64,000 nucleotides of DNA from Flavihumibacter soli (GCF_010692725.1 NZ_JAAFZB010000096.1:1240001-1304000); one strand, 5' to 3'; counted from the stretch's first letter, positions 43,078 to 53,361 are shown. Numbers and translations are program-made. The notes: a model not told the origin generated them from the sequence alone.

Positions 43078-43833
43078 ATGAAACCTGTTCTGACAGCCTT
43101 ACTGTTTATATCCATCACTTTCCAGGTAAAAGCCCAAGACATGATCAGGGGGGTTCTCTTTGAAAAAGGTTCATCACTACGTGTGGCCAATGCAACAATA
43201 ACGAATTTAAAGAAAAAGGTTTTTTCCCAGACCGACGGCCTGGGCGCATTCAGTATCAATGCTTCCACAGGTGACACGCTGAAGATCACAAAGGCGGGTT
43301 TCATGGAACAAACCGTTGTTATTTCCTCATTTACAGATCTGATCATTCACTTAGCCAGACCTGTCCAATTGTCGGAAGTCAGGGTGACGGGACAGTCCAA
43401 AAAACAGGAACTGGATGAGGTTAAAAGGCAATACCGTCGGAAAGGATCCTATTATGCTGGCAAACCGCCTCTCCTTTCCTACATCTTTACCCCCCTGACT
43501 GCTTTATACGAGCTGGTCGGCAAAACTCCCGGACAGGCGAGACGCTTTAACAGGTATTATTCAAGAGAAATACAGGAGTCAGAAATTGACCGCCGCTTCA
43601 ACCCATACACTGTTAAGATCCTGACGGGTTACGAAGGAGCAGACCTGCAGAACTTTGTGCAAACTTACCGCCCGAACTTTGAGCAGGTAATAACCTGGGC
43701 AGATTACGATCTTGTAAATTATATTAAAAGGTCTGTTCTAACTTTTGAATCAGCCGGCCGGCCGGCTGCAAGAGCTTTACCTCCTCTTCCCAGGGCCCCC
43801 GACCTGCGTGAGAAGATCGTCATTAAGGACTGA
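43078..43833 (+). CDS. Secreted protein with carboxypeptidase-regulatory-like domain
   Basis: 251 residues. Signal peptide MKPVLTALLFISITFQVKAQ, then a CarboxypepD_reg-like beta domain: RGVLFEKGSSLRVANATITN, SQTDGLGAFSINASTGDTLK (residues about 25-85), ending with VRVTGQSKKQELDEV. The rest (about 110-251), with RRFNRYYSREIQESEIDRRF, is basic and unassigned. In Bacteroidota this fold often sits at the N-terminus of outer-membrane and secreted proteins. Its 3' end overlaps the convergent acyltransferase gene by 57 bp. Confidence 0.78.
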   Translation: MKPVLTALLFISITFQVKAQDMIRGVLFEKGSSLRVANATITNLKKKVFSQTDGLGAFSINASTGDTLKITKAGFMEQTVVISSFTDLIIHLARPVQLSEVRVTGQSKKQELDEVKRQYRRKGSYYAGKPPLLSYIFTPLTALYELVGKTPGQARRFNRYYSREIQESEIDRRFNPYTVKILTGYEGADLQNFVQTYRPNFEQVITWADYDLVNYIKRSVLTFESAGRPAARALPPLPRAPDLREKIVIKD

Positions 43834-44580
43834 TCCTTCGTTCTGCAGGATCAGCTTTTCCATAATCTTGTAAACATCCTGCTTCAATACCGGGAGGTCA
43901 TCCATTGTTAAGCCTTTCACTTGTACCGGTTGAGAAAATATACAGGATATTATACCCGGCCGCAGATCCAATGGCTTGTCGCGCGGAAAAAGCTTACGGG
44001 CATTCAAAATGACCATCGGAGCTATGGGCGTTTGTGTATCTATCGCCAGCCTGAACGCGCCATCGTAAAACTCGGTCAGAGGCTGTTCACTGCGGTTCAT
44101 TGATCCTTCAGGAAAGATGAGAATAGACTGCCCCTGCTTCAGTTGATTGCTAAGCTCAGCTTCGCCCTGCTGACGACTCTCCGGTGATTTGCGGTCGATC
44201 ATGATCACCAGCCGCCGGTAGATCATTCCAAAGATCGGTACGCGGTTCATCTCTATCTTTCCGAGCGGTTTAAAAGGCAACGGTACCGATACGACCACGG
44301 CAACCGAATCGAGGTAGGAATTATGATTACTGACGAAAATATAGGCTTTCTTTTTATCGTAAATATTGCGATTCCTGCTGCGAACGGGCAGAAGTCCCAG
44401 TAATGACACCGCCCAACCCCATAGCCTGAGAAAAGCGAATGCGGAAGAATGGCCAGCCTTACTTTTTGAAATATAGCTAATGATCAATATAAAGGGCAGG
44501 ATGAAGATCATCACCGCCACGAAAACAAATAAACACCAGATCAAATGCAGAACAGCGGCAATTCGTTTGATTGATCTCAT
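43777..44580 (-). CDS. 1-acyl-sn-glycerol-3-phosphate acyltransferase (PlsC family)
   Basis: 267 residues. An N-terminal membrane segment (VLHLIWCLFVFVAVMIFILP) precedes the catalytic motif SNHNSYLDSVAV (NHxxxxD at about 95-100) and the glycerol-phosphate-binding IFPEGSMNRSEQ (about 167-175). The family transfers a second acyl chain to lysophosphatidic acid in phospholipid synthesis. It lies 23 bp from rnc in the same direction. Its 3' end overlaps the convergent gene by 57 bp. Confidence 0.92.
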   Translation of the reverse strand: MRSIKRIAAVLHLIWCLFVFVAVMIFILPFILIISYISKSKAGHSSAFAFLRLWGWAVSLLGLLPVRSRNRNIYDKKKAYIFVSNHNSYLDSVAVVVSVPLPFKPLGKIEMNRVPIFGMIYRRLVIMIDRKSPESRQQGEAELSNQLKQGQSILIFPEGSMNRSEQPLTEFYDGAFRLAIDTQTPIAPMVILNARKLFPRDKPLDLRPGIISCIFSQPVQVKGLTMDDLPVLKQDVYKIMEKLILQNEGSVLNDDLLTQVGGPGKRR

Positions 44581-44603
44581 CCAGGCTGCAGGAATAAGGC
44601 CGG

Positions 44604-45332
44604 TCAGATGCTTAAAGCTTCGCAGGCCTTTTCGGCAGCAAGCTTTTCGGCGTTCTTTTTATTGTAATCGCGGCCAACGCCACAGATGTCACCATCTACA
44701 TTCACCTGGATAGTAAAGAGCTTGGCATTCTCTCCTTCTGAGTTCGCTATCACTTCAAACGATACATCCTTACCGTGTCGCTGGCACCATTCAATAAGCT
44801 TGCTCTTGAAATTGGTTTCCGTCAGCTCCAGTTGATGGATATCAACGTGCGGTCTTATAATGTGGTTGATAAGGAATTCGCGGGTAAAGTTGTAACCCCG
44901 GTCCAGGAACACAGCGCCGATTAGTGCTTCGAAGGCATCACCTAAAAGAGACCCCTGTTTATTCGGGAAGTGAATCATCCTATTGTCAAACTCGATCAGC
45001 TCATCCAGGCCCAGGCGCTTTGAGAGCTGGTTGAGATTCGACCGGCTCACTATTTTCGATCGCATCTCAGTTAAAAAGCCTTCCTCGCGATAAGGATAGC
45101 GCTTAAAAAGCACCTCAGCCACTACCGATCCTAAAATGGCATCACCCAGGAATTCGAGGCGCTCATTACTGTTCTTCGAACCGTTTTTTGTTTGTGTGGC
45201 TATCGACCGATGTCTGAAAGCCATGCGATACAAACTCAGATTCCCCGGAACGAAGCCTAACAGATTTTTTAATGATTTTATATAGGCCCGGTGCGGCGAT
45301 AAATACAGCTTATACAGTCTCGAGACGGGCAT
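44604..45332 (-). CDS. rnc: Ribonuclease III
   Basis: 242 residues. The RNase III domain has the signature NERLEFLGDAILGSVVAEV (about 57-75) with catalytic Glu/Asp, and DAFEALIGAVFLDRG. A dsRNA-binding domain follows at about 170-240 (SKLIEWCQRHGKDVSFEVIA, AEKLAAEKACEAL). It processes rRNA precursors and structured RNAs. It begins 73 bp after fabF on the minus strand, and the fabF-rnc order is a conserved cluster in Bacteroidota. Confidence 0.95.
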   Translation of the reverse strand: MPVSRLYKLYLSPHRAYIKSLKNLLGFVPGNLSLYRMAFRHRSIATQTKNGSKNSNERLEFLGDAILGSVVAEVLFKRYPYREEGFLTEMRSKIVSRSNLNQLSKRLGLDELIEFDNRMIHFPNKQGSLLGDAFEALIGAVFLDRGYNFTREFLINHIIRPHVDIHQLELTETNFKSKLIEWCQRHGKDVSFEVIANSEGENAKLFTIQVNVDGDICGVGRDYNKKNAEKLAAEKACEALSI

Positions 45333-45404
45333 ATGGGTTTTTGGAGGACAGTTTTAACTAAGATAGCTTTTCATCAATCCAAAAACAAGAGGGCATTCCG
45401 GGGA

Positions 45405-46658
45405 TTATTCTTCGTATTTCTTGAAAATAACAGAGGCATTGTGCCCGCCGAAACCAAATGTATTACTCTGCGCCGCTCTTACCACGCGTTTCTGAGCCTT
45501 GTTAAAAGTCAGATTCAGCCTAGGATCTACCTTAGGATCGTCCGTGAAGTGGTTGATGGTCGGAGGGATAATATCATTCTGAACCGCAAGTATCGATGCG
45601 ATAGCTTCAATCGCGCCGGCAGCACCCAGCAGGTGGCCAGTCATTGATTTGGTAGAGCTGATATTCAGGCGGTAAGCATCTTCGCCATAAAGCTCTACGA
45701 TCGCTTTCGACTCACTGATATCTCCGAGCGGAGTCGAAGTTCCGTGCACGTTGATGTAGTCAATGTCAGCAGTGGTCATGTTCGCATCTCTCAATGCATT
45801 GGTCATAACCAGGCGGGCGCCCAGTCCTTCCGGATGTGGTGCTGTAATGTGATTGGCATCCGCGCTCATCCCACCGCCGATAAGTTCAGCATAAATCTTT
45901 GCGCCGCGGGCCTTTGCATGTTCAAGTTCTTCCAGGATAATGGTACCGGCTCCTTCTCCTGCAACAAAACCATCGCGGTCATTGTCGAACGGGCGTGAAG
46001 CAGTTTTCGGATCATCATTACGGGTTGACAGGGCATGCATCGCATTAAATCCGCCCATTCCGGCTTCATTAATGATCGCTTCGGAACCTCCCGACACGAT
46101 AATGTCCGCCATACCCAAACGGATATAGTTGAACGAATCGATCAGGGCGTTGGTTGAAGAAGCGCAGGCTGAAACGGTTGAAAAGTTGGGACCCCTTAAA
46201 CCGTATTTGATTGAGATATGACCCGGAGCGATGTCCAGGATCATTTTAGGTATGAAGAACGGGTTAAAACGTGGTGTGCCATCGCCTTTAGCGTAATTGG
46301 TTACCTCGTCAAGGAAAGTTTTTAAACCTCCGATACCCGAACCCCAGATAACACCAATCCTGTTGGTGTCAAATTTTTCGAAATCAAGGCCGGCATCCTT
46401 TACTGCCTCATCGGTTGATGCCAGTGCATAATGTACAAACGGATCTAACTTGCGGGCCTCCTTCTTATCCATGAATTCTTCAGGATCGAAGTTCTTTACC
46501 TCGCAAGCAAACTTCGTCTTGAAGTTTGTCGTGTCATACTTTGTGATAGGAGCAGCGCCGCTTACCCCGTTGATTAAGCTATCCCAGAATTCAGGGACAG
46601 TATTTCCAATCGGAGTAAGCGCACCTAGTCCCGTTACAACAACTCTTTTTAGCTCCAT
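45405..46658 (-). CDS. fabF: 3-oxoacyl-ACP synthase II
   Basis: 417 residues. Ketosynthase core: VVTGLGALTPIGNTVPEFWD at the start, the catalytic Cys in VSACASSTNALID (about residue 164), and the catalytic His residues in INVHGTSTPLGD and KSMTGHLLGAAGAIEA. FabF condenses malonyl-ACP with acyl-ACP in fatty-acid elongation. It is followed on the same strand by rnc and preceded by acpP (19 bp), giving acpP-fabF-rnc. Confidence 0.97.
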   Translation of the reverse strand: MELKRVVVTGLGALTPIGNTVPEFWDSLINGVSGAAPITKYDTTNFKTKFACEVKNFDPEEFMDKKEARKLDPFVHYALASTDEAVKDAGLDFEKFDTNRIGVIWGSGIGGLKTFLDEVTNYAKGDGTPRFNPFFIPKMILDIAPGHISIKYGLRGPNFSTVSACASSTNALIDSFNYIRLGMADIIVSGGSEAIINEAGMGGFNAMHALSTRNDDPKTASRPFDNDRDGFVAGEGAGTIILEELEHAKARGAKIYAELIGGGMSADANHITAPHPEGLGARLVMTNALRDANMTTADIDYINVHGTSTPLGDISESKAIVELYGEDAYRLNISSTKSMTGHLLGAAGAIEAIASILAVQNDIIPPTINHFTDDPKVDPRLNLTFNKAQKRVVRAAQSNTFGFGGHNASVIFKKYEE

Positions 46659-46677
46659 TTATTTGAGGTGACGTAAA

Positions 46678-46914
46678 TTATTTTACGTTTTTTTCTAAAT
46701 AAGCAATAGCTTGACCAACTGTACCGATGGTTTCGGCCTGGTCATCAGGAATGGCTACGTTAAATTCCTTTTCAAACTCCATGATTAACTCCACGGTGTC
46801 TAATGAATCAGCACCAAGATCATTTGTGAAAGATGCCTCCGGTGTAACTTCGCTCTCGTCTACACCTAATTTTTCAACGATAATTGCTTTAACTCTTGAA
46901 GCGATATCAGACAT
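46678..46914 (-). CDS. acpP: Acyl carrier protein
   Basis: 78 residues, acidic. The phosphopantetheine attachment site is [12 protein letters not shown] (Ser at about residue 38). It carries the growing fatty acid for FabF and the other Fab enzymes. It is the first gene of the acpP-fabF-rnc cluster. A candidate promoter lies just upstream. Confidence 0.97.
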   Translation of the reverse strand: MSDIASRVKAIIVEKLGVDESEVTPEASFTNDLGADSLDTVELIMEFEKEFNVAIPDDQAETIGTVGQAIAYLEKNVK

Positions 46915-46948
46915 GGTTTTATGTTTTTAATGTTTAAATAATTCGTTG

Positions 46949-46979
46949 CAAAGAAAAATAAATTCTGGCAATATTCAAA
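46949..46979 (-). promoter_or_regulatory. acpP: Candidate acpP promoter
   Basis: On the minus strand TTTG (46976-46979) is followed after about 19 bases by TTTCTTTG (46949-46956), a near match to the Bacteroidota TTTG / TANNTTTG pattern, 35 bp upstream of acpP. Confidence 0.4.
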
Positions 46980-47059
46980 CCTTTTTGTTTGATGCCGTAG
47001 ATATCATACAATTTACATCGGAAAGCGTTTTACTTTTGTAATTTTACTTTTAATTTATT

Positions 47060-47479
47060 TTGAATCGGACGACTCTAAAATACGAATTAGACCTTGATTT
47101 TGTGCTGATTGCCATTACATCACCACTCAAGGACTATCGCCTGTGTTTCAAGATCAACAAAGAATTGCAGATTGATCTAAACCGTCTGGACGATTTAGAG
47201 TTAATCTTACATGCCGGATCTCAACCCGGGTATTTTAGCAGGTATTGGTTTACCGACCCCCATAATGAGATCGAGTTTAACCTTCTGGCCAATAAGGGCA
47301 CAGAGGGCTTCCTGATCCCGGAAATGAAAAAGGTGGATTTCTTTTTACTTATCCGCAATTATATCGACAGCGACGAGCTGAAGGCGCTTATTGCAGGCTT
47401 AAACCGGATACCGGAAGTATTGGTGGCCGCAGAAGTTGACCCCCGCAAGCTGAAATCTAAAGAAAATCTTATAATTTAG
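47060..47479 (+). CDS. IPExxxVDY family protein
   Basis: 139 residues from a TTG start at 47060; no good ATG lies near the conserved N-terminus (NRTTLKYELDLDFVLIAI). The C-terminal RIPEVLVAAEVDPRKLKSK is the family name motif. The family is restricted to Bacteroidota, is of unknown function and is usually next to pyruvate kinase, as here (65 bp). No signal peptide, no membrane segment. A shared regulatory role with pyk is plausible but unproven. Confidence 0.9.
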   Translation: MNRTTLKYELDLDFVLIAITSPLKDYRLCFKINKELQIDLNRLDDLELILHAGSQPGYFSRYWFTDPHNEIEFNLLANKGTEGFLIPEMKKVDFFLLIRNYIDSDELKALIAGLNRIPEVLVAAEVDPRKLKSKENLII

Positions 47480-47544
47480 CCACTTGGTGTAACTTATACA
47501 CCGATTATGTTCGTTAAACAATTTCATTAAAAGATAAAAACAAT

Positions 47545-48969
47545 ATGGTTCACAACAGAACTAAGATCGTAGCTACTCTCGGTCCGGCATCCTCCAAGAA
47601 AGAAGTTCTCCTTGCCATGATCAAGGCTGGTGTAGATGTTTGCAGGTTAAATTTCTCACACGGCAGCCAGGCCGATCATCAGCAGGTCATAGACGTAATT
47701 CGCGAGATCAATAAAAAGTATAAGACTAATGTGGGCATCCTGGCAGATTTGCAGGGTCCGAAAATCCGTATAGGCCTGGTTAAGGACGGCGGGATCAATC
47801 TTGTTAGCGGTCATAGAATAGAGATAACGACGCATGAGCTTATCGGCGACGAAAAGCAGATCTATATTACTTACCAAAGTTTTCCTAAAGATGTCAGGGC
47901 TGGCGAGATCATTCTCCTCGATGATGGTAAGATCCAGATGCGGGTGCTGGAAACCAATAACAACGATACCGTACTTTGCGAAGTGATATACGGAGGTATT
48001 CTTACTTCCCGCAAAGGGGTAAACCTTCCGAACACAAAAGTTTCTATCCCCAGCCTTACCGAAGAAGATCTGACCAACCTGGAGTTTGCCCTTCATAATG
48101 ATGTTGAATGGATCGGACTATCATTCGTTCGTTCAGCTGAAGATATTATAGAGCTGAAGCGTATCATCGGTCGCAGCGAAAAATCTGCCCGTGTGATTGC
48201 CAAGATTGAAAAACCTGAAGCGATCGACAATATCGATGCTATTATTAATGTAAGTGATGCGGTAATGGTTGCCCGTGGTGATCTTGGGGTGGAAATGCCA
48301 ATGGAGCAGGTTCCTATGCTGCAGAAGATGATCATTAAAAAATGTACCGCAGCTTCAAAGCCGGTGATTGTTGCAACCCAGATGCTTGAAAGCATGATCA
48401 CATCCGCACGTCCTACAAGGGCTGAGGTAAATGACGTAGCCAACTCCGTACTGGACGGTGCCGACGCGGTGATGCTAAGCGGGGAGACCTCTGTTGGCGA
48501 GTATCCTACTATCGTGATCGAGACAATGCAGAAGATCGTTCGCAACGTAGAAGAGAACGAGTATCCATTCAACATACCGAAACAGCTGAATCCGGCTTCC
48601 CCGACCTATATGGGCGATGCCGTTTGTGGCTCGGCGGTTTACCTTGCCGAAAAGACCAATGCAGTCGGTGTTATCTCAATGACATCATCGGGTTACACAG
48701 CGTTTGAGATCTCCAGTCACCGTCCGAAGGCAAGCACCTTTATCTTTACCAGTAACCGTAACCTGTTAAATACGCTGAGTCTTATTTGGGGAGTACGCGG
48801 ATTCTTCTATGATAAATTCGAGAGTACAGATAAATCGATCAGCGAGGTTAACAAGATCCTGAAAGCGGAACGTCTTATTCAGCCCGGCGATGTGGTGATT
48901 AACACCGCTGCTATCCCGATCGAGAAAAAAGGTAAAACCAATATGATCAAAGTAACCTTGGTCGAGTAA
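47545..48969 (+). CDS. pyk: Pyruvate kinase
   Basis: 474 residues. NRTKIVATLGPASSKKEVLL is the standard start, the catalytic domain includes CRLNFSHGSQADH, VNLPNTKVSIP, IAKIEKPEAIDNIDAII (catalytic Lys and metal ligand Glu) and MVARGDLGVEMP (metal-binding Asp). C-terminal allosteric domain from about 355 (CGSAVYLAEKTNAVGVI). It converts PEP and ADP to pyruvate and ATP. It forms a unit with the IPExxxVDY gene and ends in a strong terminator. Confidence 0.97.
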   Translation: MVHNRTKIVATLGPASSKKEVLLAMIKAGVDVCRLNFSHGSQADHQQVIDVIREINKKYKTNVGILADLQGPKIRIGLVKDGGINLVSGHRIEITTHELIGDEKQIYITYQSFPKDVRAGEIILLDDGKIQMRVLETNNNDTVLCEVIYGGILTSRKGVNLPNTKVSIPSLTEEDLTNLEFALHNDVEWIGLSFVRSAEDIIELKRIIGRSEKSARVIAKIEKPEAIDNIDAIINVSDAVMVARGDLGVEMPMEQVPMLQKMIIKKCTAASKPVIVATQMLESMITSARPTRAEVNDVANSVLDGADAVMLSGETSVGEYPTIVIETMQKIVRNVEENEYPFNIPKQLNPASPTYMGDAVCGSAVYLAEKTNAVGVISMTSSGYTAFEISSHRPKASTFIFTSNRNLLNTLSLIWGVRGFFYDKFESTDKSISEVNKILKAERLIQPGDVVINTAAIPIEKKGKTNMIKVTLVE

Positions 48970-48989
48970 CAAATAATCGCCCAGGTTGC

Positions 48990-49047
48990 AACCCTTATTT
49001 ATTCCAGGGATCGAAGAGATCCTGATGAATAGATAAGGGTTTTTTTA
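48990..49047 (+). terminator. pyk: Rho-independent terminator of pyk
   Basis: AACCCTTA (from 48990) pairs with TAAGGGTT (to 49041), with an inner stem CAGGGATC/GATCCTG around GAAGA, followed by a run of T after 49040. It lies 21 bp after the stop codon. Confidence 0.8.
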
Positions 49048-49129
49048 TTTTAAATAAGACCAGCCGGAAGCGGTTCTATGATTTATCAGATGGCAGACGT
49101 TTTTTAATTATAGGTAATCCAACACACAA

Positions 49130-49328
49130 AGCGTTCCTATGGAACGCTGTATCGCTTTGCAATTATTCTACTGACAAAATGTTTCTACGGAACATTTTTT
49201 AATATTTTAATTCTTGCTTGTCCTGCCTCGATTTCTAAAGCATTAAGTCAAGCCTGGGATAACGTTCCATAGGAACGTCTCGTAGGTAGAACTGATTCCT
49301 TCGCCAGCTATCTCGTTCCATAGGAACG
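49130..49328. repeat. Four copies of the GTTCC-TAT-GGAAC palindrome
   Basis: Short palindromes with arms around a 3-base centre: AGCGTTCC/GGAACGCT at 49130-49148, AAATGTTTC/GGAACATTT (one wobble) at 49177-49197, ACGTTCC/GGAACGT at 49262-49278 and CGTTCC/GGAACG at 49314-49328. The family resembles known short intergenic palindromes of Bacteroidota. The second copy is followed by a T run and could also act as a terminator. Confidence 0.75.
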
Positions 49329-49492
49329 TCTTGTGATTGGCCGCGGTTTCTAGCAACCGATCAAGAACATAATATTGAAAACACCCGTTAGTAACATCCA
49401 AATTCACTTAATCCAATAGCTTAATCTTCATTCCTACTGTAAACTAATTTCAGTACAGGACAGTCACAATTTTGCAGCCTTCGAATCGAGAT

Positions 49493-49532
49493 AACTATAT
49501 GCTAACTATATACTAACTATATGCTAACTATG
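49493..49532. repeat. 11-base tandem repeat AACTATATGCT
   Basis: Units at 49493-49503, 49504-49514 (one variant, ACT for GCT), 49515-49525 and a partial unit at 49526-49532. Lies in the long spacer ahead of nrdJ. No open frame. Confidence 0.8.
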
Positions 49533-49896
49533 TCATCACCCGTTCAGAATATAGCTATGACCCTGCTAACATATAGCCAGTATCAGGAATGCCTCATGCC
49601 AGTGTCATCTGAATGAATTTTTTACGTTAAAAACGGCCTCCTCGGCAGGTTCTAAAGTATCTTTGTAAAGAGTGATATGTCAGACCGAAATGGCATCATT
49701 TTTAAGTTATCCACAGTGTAAAACACTTGTATTGAAACGTTTCGCTAAACAGAAACACTGTAAGGCGACTTTGGAGAAAATAGTGTGGAAAACATAAATT
49801 GAGTGGCGATACCTGATGAACTAAATTTGGTTAAAAACCCCCTAATTTTTTCAGGGATCATAAAGAACTTATACTGAATAACATAATATCGAACTA
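49533..49896. other. Intergenic spacer upstream of the ribonucleotide reductase gene
   Basis: 364 bp without a gene. It contains a perfect DnaA box TTATCCACA (49707-49715) overlapping by one base an inverted repeat AGTGT/ACACT (49715-49727, spacer AAA). Either could help regulate the ribonucleotide reductase. I saw no B12 riboswitch box. Confidence 0.55.
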
Positions 49897-52800
49897 ATGG
49901 CTAAATCTTCTGCAAACCCCGCGTCAAAAGCTTCCGGAAAAGGTCTGGGCTTTGAGCGCTACTTCACAAAACCCAATGTGAATGTGTACGACCTCTTTAA
50001 ATATGAAAAGAGAAGTTCAATAATTCGTAACCCTGCGGGCGACGCGGTGTTCGAAATGAACGATGTAGAAGTACCCGCAACATGGAGCCAGGTGGCTACC
50101 GATATTTTAGCACAAAAATATTTCCGTAAAGCCGGCGTTCCGAAACCCGACGGTACAACAGGTTCCGAAACCAGCATCAAACAGGTGGCGCACCGTATGG
50201 CTGACTGCTGGAGAAAATGGGGAGAGCGTTACAATTATTTCACTACGCCGGAAGATGCGCAGGTATTTTACGATGAGCTTGTTTACACCATTGTTGGACA
50301 GCTGGCAGCGCCAAACTCGCCGCAGTGGTTCAATACAGGTCTTCACTCTGCTTACGGCATCACCGGTAAACCACAGGGACACTACTTTGTAAACCCTGAT
50401 ACTGAAAAACTCGAGAAATCAACTTCCGCTTACGAGCGTCCGCAACCGCATGCCTGCTTTATCTTATCCGTGTCTGATGACCTGGTAAATGACGGCGGTA
50501 TCATGGACCTATGGGTTCGCGAAGCAAGGATCTTCAAATATGGTTCCGGTGTTGGAACAAATTACTCTGCTATCCGCGGCGAGAACGAAAAACTTTCTGG
50601 CGGCGGTTACTCTTCCGGCCTGATGTCTTTCCTTAAGATCGGTGACCGGGCTGCCGGTGCAATTAAATCCGGTGGTACCACCCGTCGTGCTGCCAAGATG
50701 GTATGCCTGGATATGGACCACCCGGAGATCGACAACTTCGTGAACTGGAAAGTAGAAGAAGAAAAGAAAGTGGCTGCGTTAATTGCTGCCGGTTATTCTT
50801 CCGATTACGAAGGCGAGGCTTACCGTACCGTATCTGGTCAGAACTCCAATAACTCCGTGCGTATTCCTAACTCTTTCTTCCATGCGCTCGAGCAGGGTAA
50901 GAACTGGGACCTGATAGGCCGTATCAGCGGTAAAGTGGTTAAGTCGATCTCTTCAGAAAAACTTTGGCAGGATATCGCCTTTGCTGCATGGGCTTGTGCC
51001 GATCCGGGCGTTCAGTACGATACAACCATCAACGAGTGGCATACATGCCCTGAAGGCGGACGTATCAACGCATCCAACCCATGTTCAGAATATATGTTCC
51101 TGGACAATACCGCATGTAACCTTGCCTCTATAAACCTGGCGCATTTCTTCGATCCTCAGACGCTTGTGTTTGACGTAAAAGGATTCGAGCATGCCTGCCG
51201 TATCTGGACTGTCGTACTTGAGATCTCTGTATTGATGGCCCAGTTCCCTTCAAAAGAAGTGGCCCAGTTATCATATGACTACCGCACCTTAGGTTTAGGT
51301 TATGCTAACTTAGGCTCTATGCTGATGGTTGCCGGTATCCCTTACGACAGTGAGAAAGCCCGCGCTATCGGGGGTTCTATCACCGCCATCATGACCGGTA
51401 CTGCTTATGCTACTTCTGCGGAAATGGCTAAGGAACTCGGCACATTCAGCGAGTACGAGAAAAATAAGGAACATATGCTGCGTGTAATGCGGAACCACCG
51501 TTATGCAGCCTACAATACTGATTCATACGAAGGACTGGAGATCAACCCTCAGGGAATCGACCAGAACAGATGTCCTGACTATTTACTTTCTGCGGCCTGC
51601 AATTCATGGGATAAAGCAGTGGAGTTAGGTGAGAAATATGGTTACCGTAATGCTCAGACTACCGTTATTGCTCCAACAGGAACTATCGGCCTGGTAATGG
51701 ATTGCGATACAACCGGTATCGAGCCAGACTTCGCTTTAGTAAAATTCAAGAAACTTTCAGGTGGTGGCTACTTCAAGATCATCAACCAGGGAGTTCCTTC
51801 CGCATTGCGTAACCAGGGTTACAAAGAGCACGAAATAGAAGCTATTGTAAACTACGCGAAGGGTGCCGCAACCTTAAACAAGGCGCCTCATATCAATTTC
51901 GACAGCCTTGCTGCGAAAGGATTCACACAGGATGAACTTGAAAAGATCGACAAGTCATTATTGGCTGCCTTCGAGATCGGTTTCGTATTCAACCAGTGGA
52001 CACTTGGCGAAGATTGCCTGAAACGCTTAGGCTTCAAGCCGGAGCAATACAATTCCCAGGATTTCAACTTCCTGCGTGCTATCGGCTTTACCCGTCAGCA
52101 GATCGCGGAAGCAAACGAATATATCTGTGGTACAATGACCATCGAAGGTGCACCTTACTTAAAAGAAGAGCACTACCCGATATTCGACTGTGCCAACAAA
52201 TGTGGTAACAAAGGCCAACGCTATATCCATGCTACCGGTCACATCCGCATGATGGCTGCTGCTCAGCCTTTCCTTTCAGGAGCTATCTCTAAAACGATCA
52301 ACCTTCCTAACGAAGCAACAGTTGAAGAGATCAAGGAATGCTATGAATTATCATGGAAACTGGCGTTAAAAGCCAATGCACTTTACCGTGACGGTTGTAA
52401 ACTGTCTCAGCCACTGTCAACCAAGTCTTCAGATTCTAAAGAGGACAAACTGGATACGGTTGAGGAAGTTTTAGGCGAAGCGGCTAATGTGAAGCTTAGC
52501 GACCTGACCCCTGAGCAGGTATTAGAGGCTGCGAGAGCGATCCTGGCCCGTTCAACAGATACTCACTTCAAACGCCAGCTTTCATCTGTTGTTGAGAAGA
52601 AAAGCCTGCCTCATCGCAGAGCCGGCTTTACGCAGAAAGCATCTGTGGGCGGACAGACGATCTTCGTACGCACCGGAGAATATGAAGACGGAACATTGGG
52701 CGAGATCTTCGTGGATATGCACAAAGAAGGCGCAACGTTCCGCTCGTTGATGAACTGCTTCTCTATTGCAATATCAGTAGGCTTGCAGTACGGTGTTCCA

Positions 52801-53208
52801 TTGGAAGAGTTTGTAGACAAGTTTACATTCACCCGTTTCGAGCCAAGCGGAATGGTTAGTGGTCATAATAACATCAAGAGTGCTACTTCCATCATCGATT
52901 ATATCTTCCGTATGCTGGGTTATGAGTATTTAGGTCGCGAAGATCTGGTACACGTGATCACGGAACAGAAAGCCGTATTGGGTAACCCACAGATGGCTGA
53001 TGAAGATGTGAACACCGACGAGAACAACTTTGCGCCTGCTTCTAAAGAGCCTAAGACAGCCGCTGATAAGAAGCTGAAACCAGTATTGGATATTTCAGGC
53101 GGCGGTCAGAGTGACGCTCCTGCCTGCGGTAACTGCGGACATATCATGGTACGTTCCGGTACTTGTTACAAATGTCTGAACTGCGGTACGCAGGGTGGAT
53201 GCTCTTAA
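49897..53208 (+). CDS. nrdJ: Adenosylcobalamin-dependent (class II) ribonucleotide reductase
   Basis: 1103 residues, the length of the NrdJ_Z form. The barrel has [55 protein letters not shown] and a distal segment [15 protein letters not shown]; the C-terminal tail carries the Cys cluster [20 protein letters not shown] (about 1075-1095), a zinc finger-type region. It reduces ribonucleotides to deoxyribonucleotides with a B12-derived radical and works with or without oxygen. No NrdAB or NrdD is in view. Strong codon bias and high identity suggest high expression. Preceded by a long repeat-rich spacer and followed by a terminator. Confidence 0.95.
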   Translation: MAKSSANPASKASGKGLGFERYFTKPNVNVYDLFKYEKRSSIIRNPAGDAVFEMNDVEVPATWSQVATDILAQKYFRKAGVPKPDGTTGSETSIKQVAHRMADCWRKWGERYNYFTTPEDAQVFYDELVYTIVGQLAAPNSPQWFNTGLHSAYGITGKPQGHYFVNPDTEKLEKSTSAYERPQPHACFILSVSDDLVNDGGIMDLWVREARIFKYGSGVGTNYSAIRGENEKLSGGGYSSGLMSFLKIGDRAAGAIKSGGTTRRAAKMVCLDMDHPEIDNFVNWKVEEEKKVAALIAAGYSSDYEGEAYRTVSGQNSNNSVRIPNSFFHALEQGKNWDLIGRISGKVVKSISSEKLWQDIAFAAWACADPGVQYDTTINEWHTCPEGGRINASNPCSEYMFLDNTACNLASINLAHFFDPQTLVFDVKGFEHACRIWTVVLEISVLMAQFPSKEVAQLSYDYRTLGLGYANLGSMLMVAGIPYDSEKARAIGGSITAIMTGTAYATSAEMAKELGTFSEYEKNKEHMLRVMRNHRYAAYNTDSYEGLEINPQGIDQNRCPDYLLSAACNSWDKAVELGEKYGYRNAQTTVIAPTGTIGLVMDCDTTGIEPDFALVKFKKLSGGGYFKIINQGVPSALRNQGYKEHEIEAIVNYAKGAATLNKAPHINFDSLAAKGFTQDELEKIDKSLLAAFEIGFVFNQWTLGEDCLKRLGFKPEQYNSQDFNFLRAIGFTRQQIAEANEYICGTMTIEGAPYLKEEHYPIFDCANKCGNKGQRYIHATGHIRMMAAAQPFLSGAISKTINLPNEATVEEIKECYELSWKLALKANALYRDGCKLSQPLSTKSSDSKEDKLDTVEEVLGEAANVKLSDLTPEQVLEAARAILARSTDTHFKRQLSSVVEKKSLPHRRAGFTQKASVGGQTIFVRTGEYEDGTLGEIFVDMHKEGATFRSLMNCFSIAISVGLQYGVPLEEFVDKFTFTRFEPSGMVSGHNNIKSATSIIDYIFRMLGYEYLGREDLVHVITEQKAVLGNPQMADEDVNTDENNFAPASKEPKTAADKKLKPVLDISGGGQSDAPACGNCGHIMVRSGTCYKCLNCGTQGGCS

Positions 53209-53216
53209 GGAGATTT

Positions 53217-53244
53217 GAGATATTAGATAAGAGATATTAGATAA
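53217..53244. repeat. 14-base tandem repeat GAGATATTAGATAA
   Basis: Two perfect tandem copies (53217-53230, 53231-53244) between the nrdJ stop and its terminator. Confidence 0.8.
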
Positions 53245-53272
53245 GCCCTGCCGGAAACGGCGGGGCTTTTTT
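53244..53272 (+). terminator. nrdJ: Rho-independent terminator of nrdJ
   Basis: AGCCCTGCCG (from 53244) pairs with CGGCGGGGCT around GAAA, then a run of six T. It lies 35 bp after the stop. Confidence 0.85.
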
Positions 53273-53361
53273 ATTCTACACACTGCAGAGATCATCTGAG
53301 ATTTCTTTAAGACTCGTATCAGATAAGCGTAGTATCTTGCCGATCTAAATTCTTTAAATCA

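Noticed and set aside
49533-49896. Cobalamin riboswitch ahead of the B12-dependent ribonucleotide reductase
   Set aside because: I searched by eye for a B12 box (GCCACTG-like) and the usual stems and saw none; the spacer instead has a DnaA box and small palindromes.
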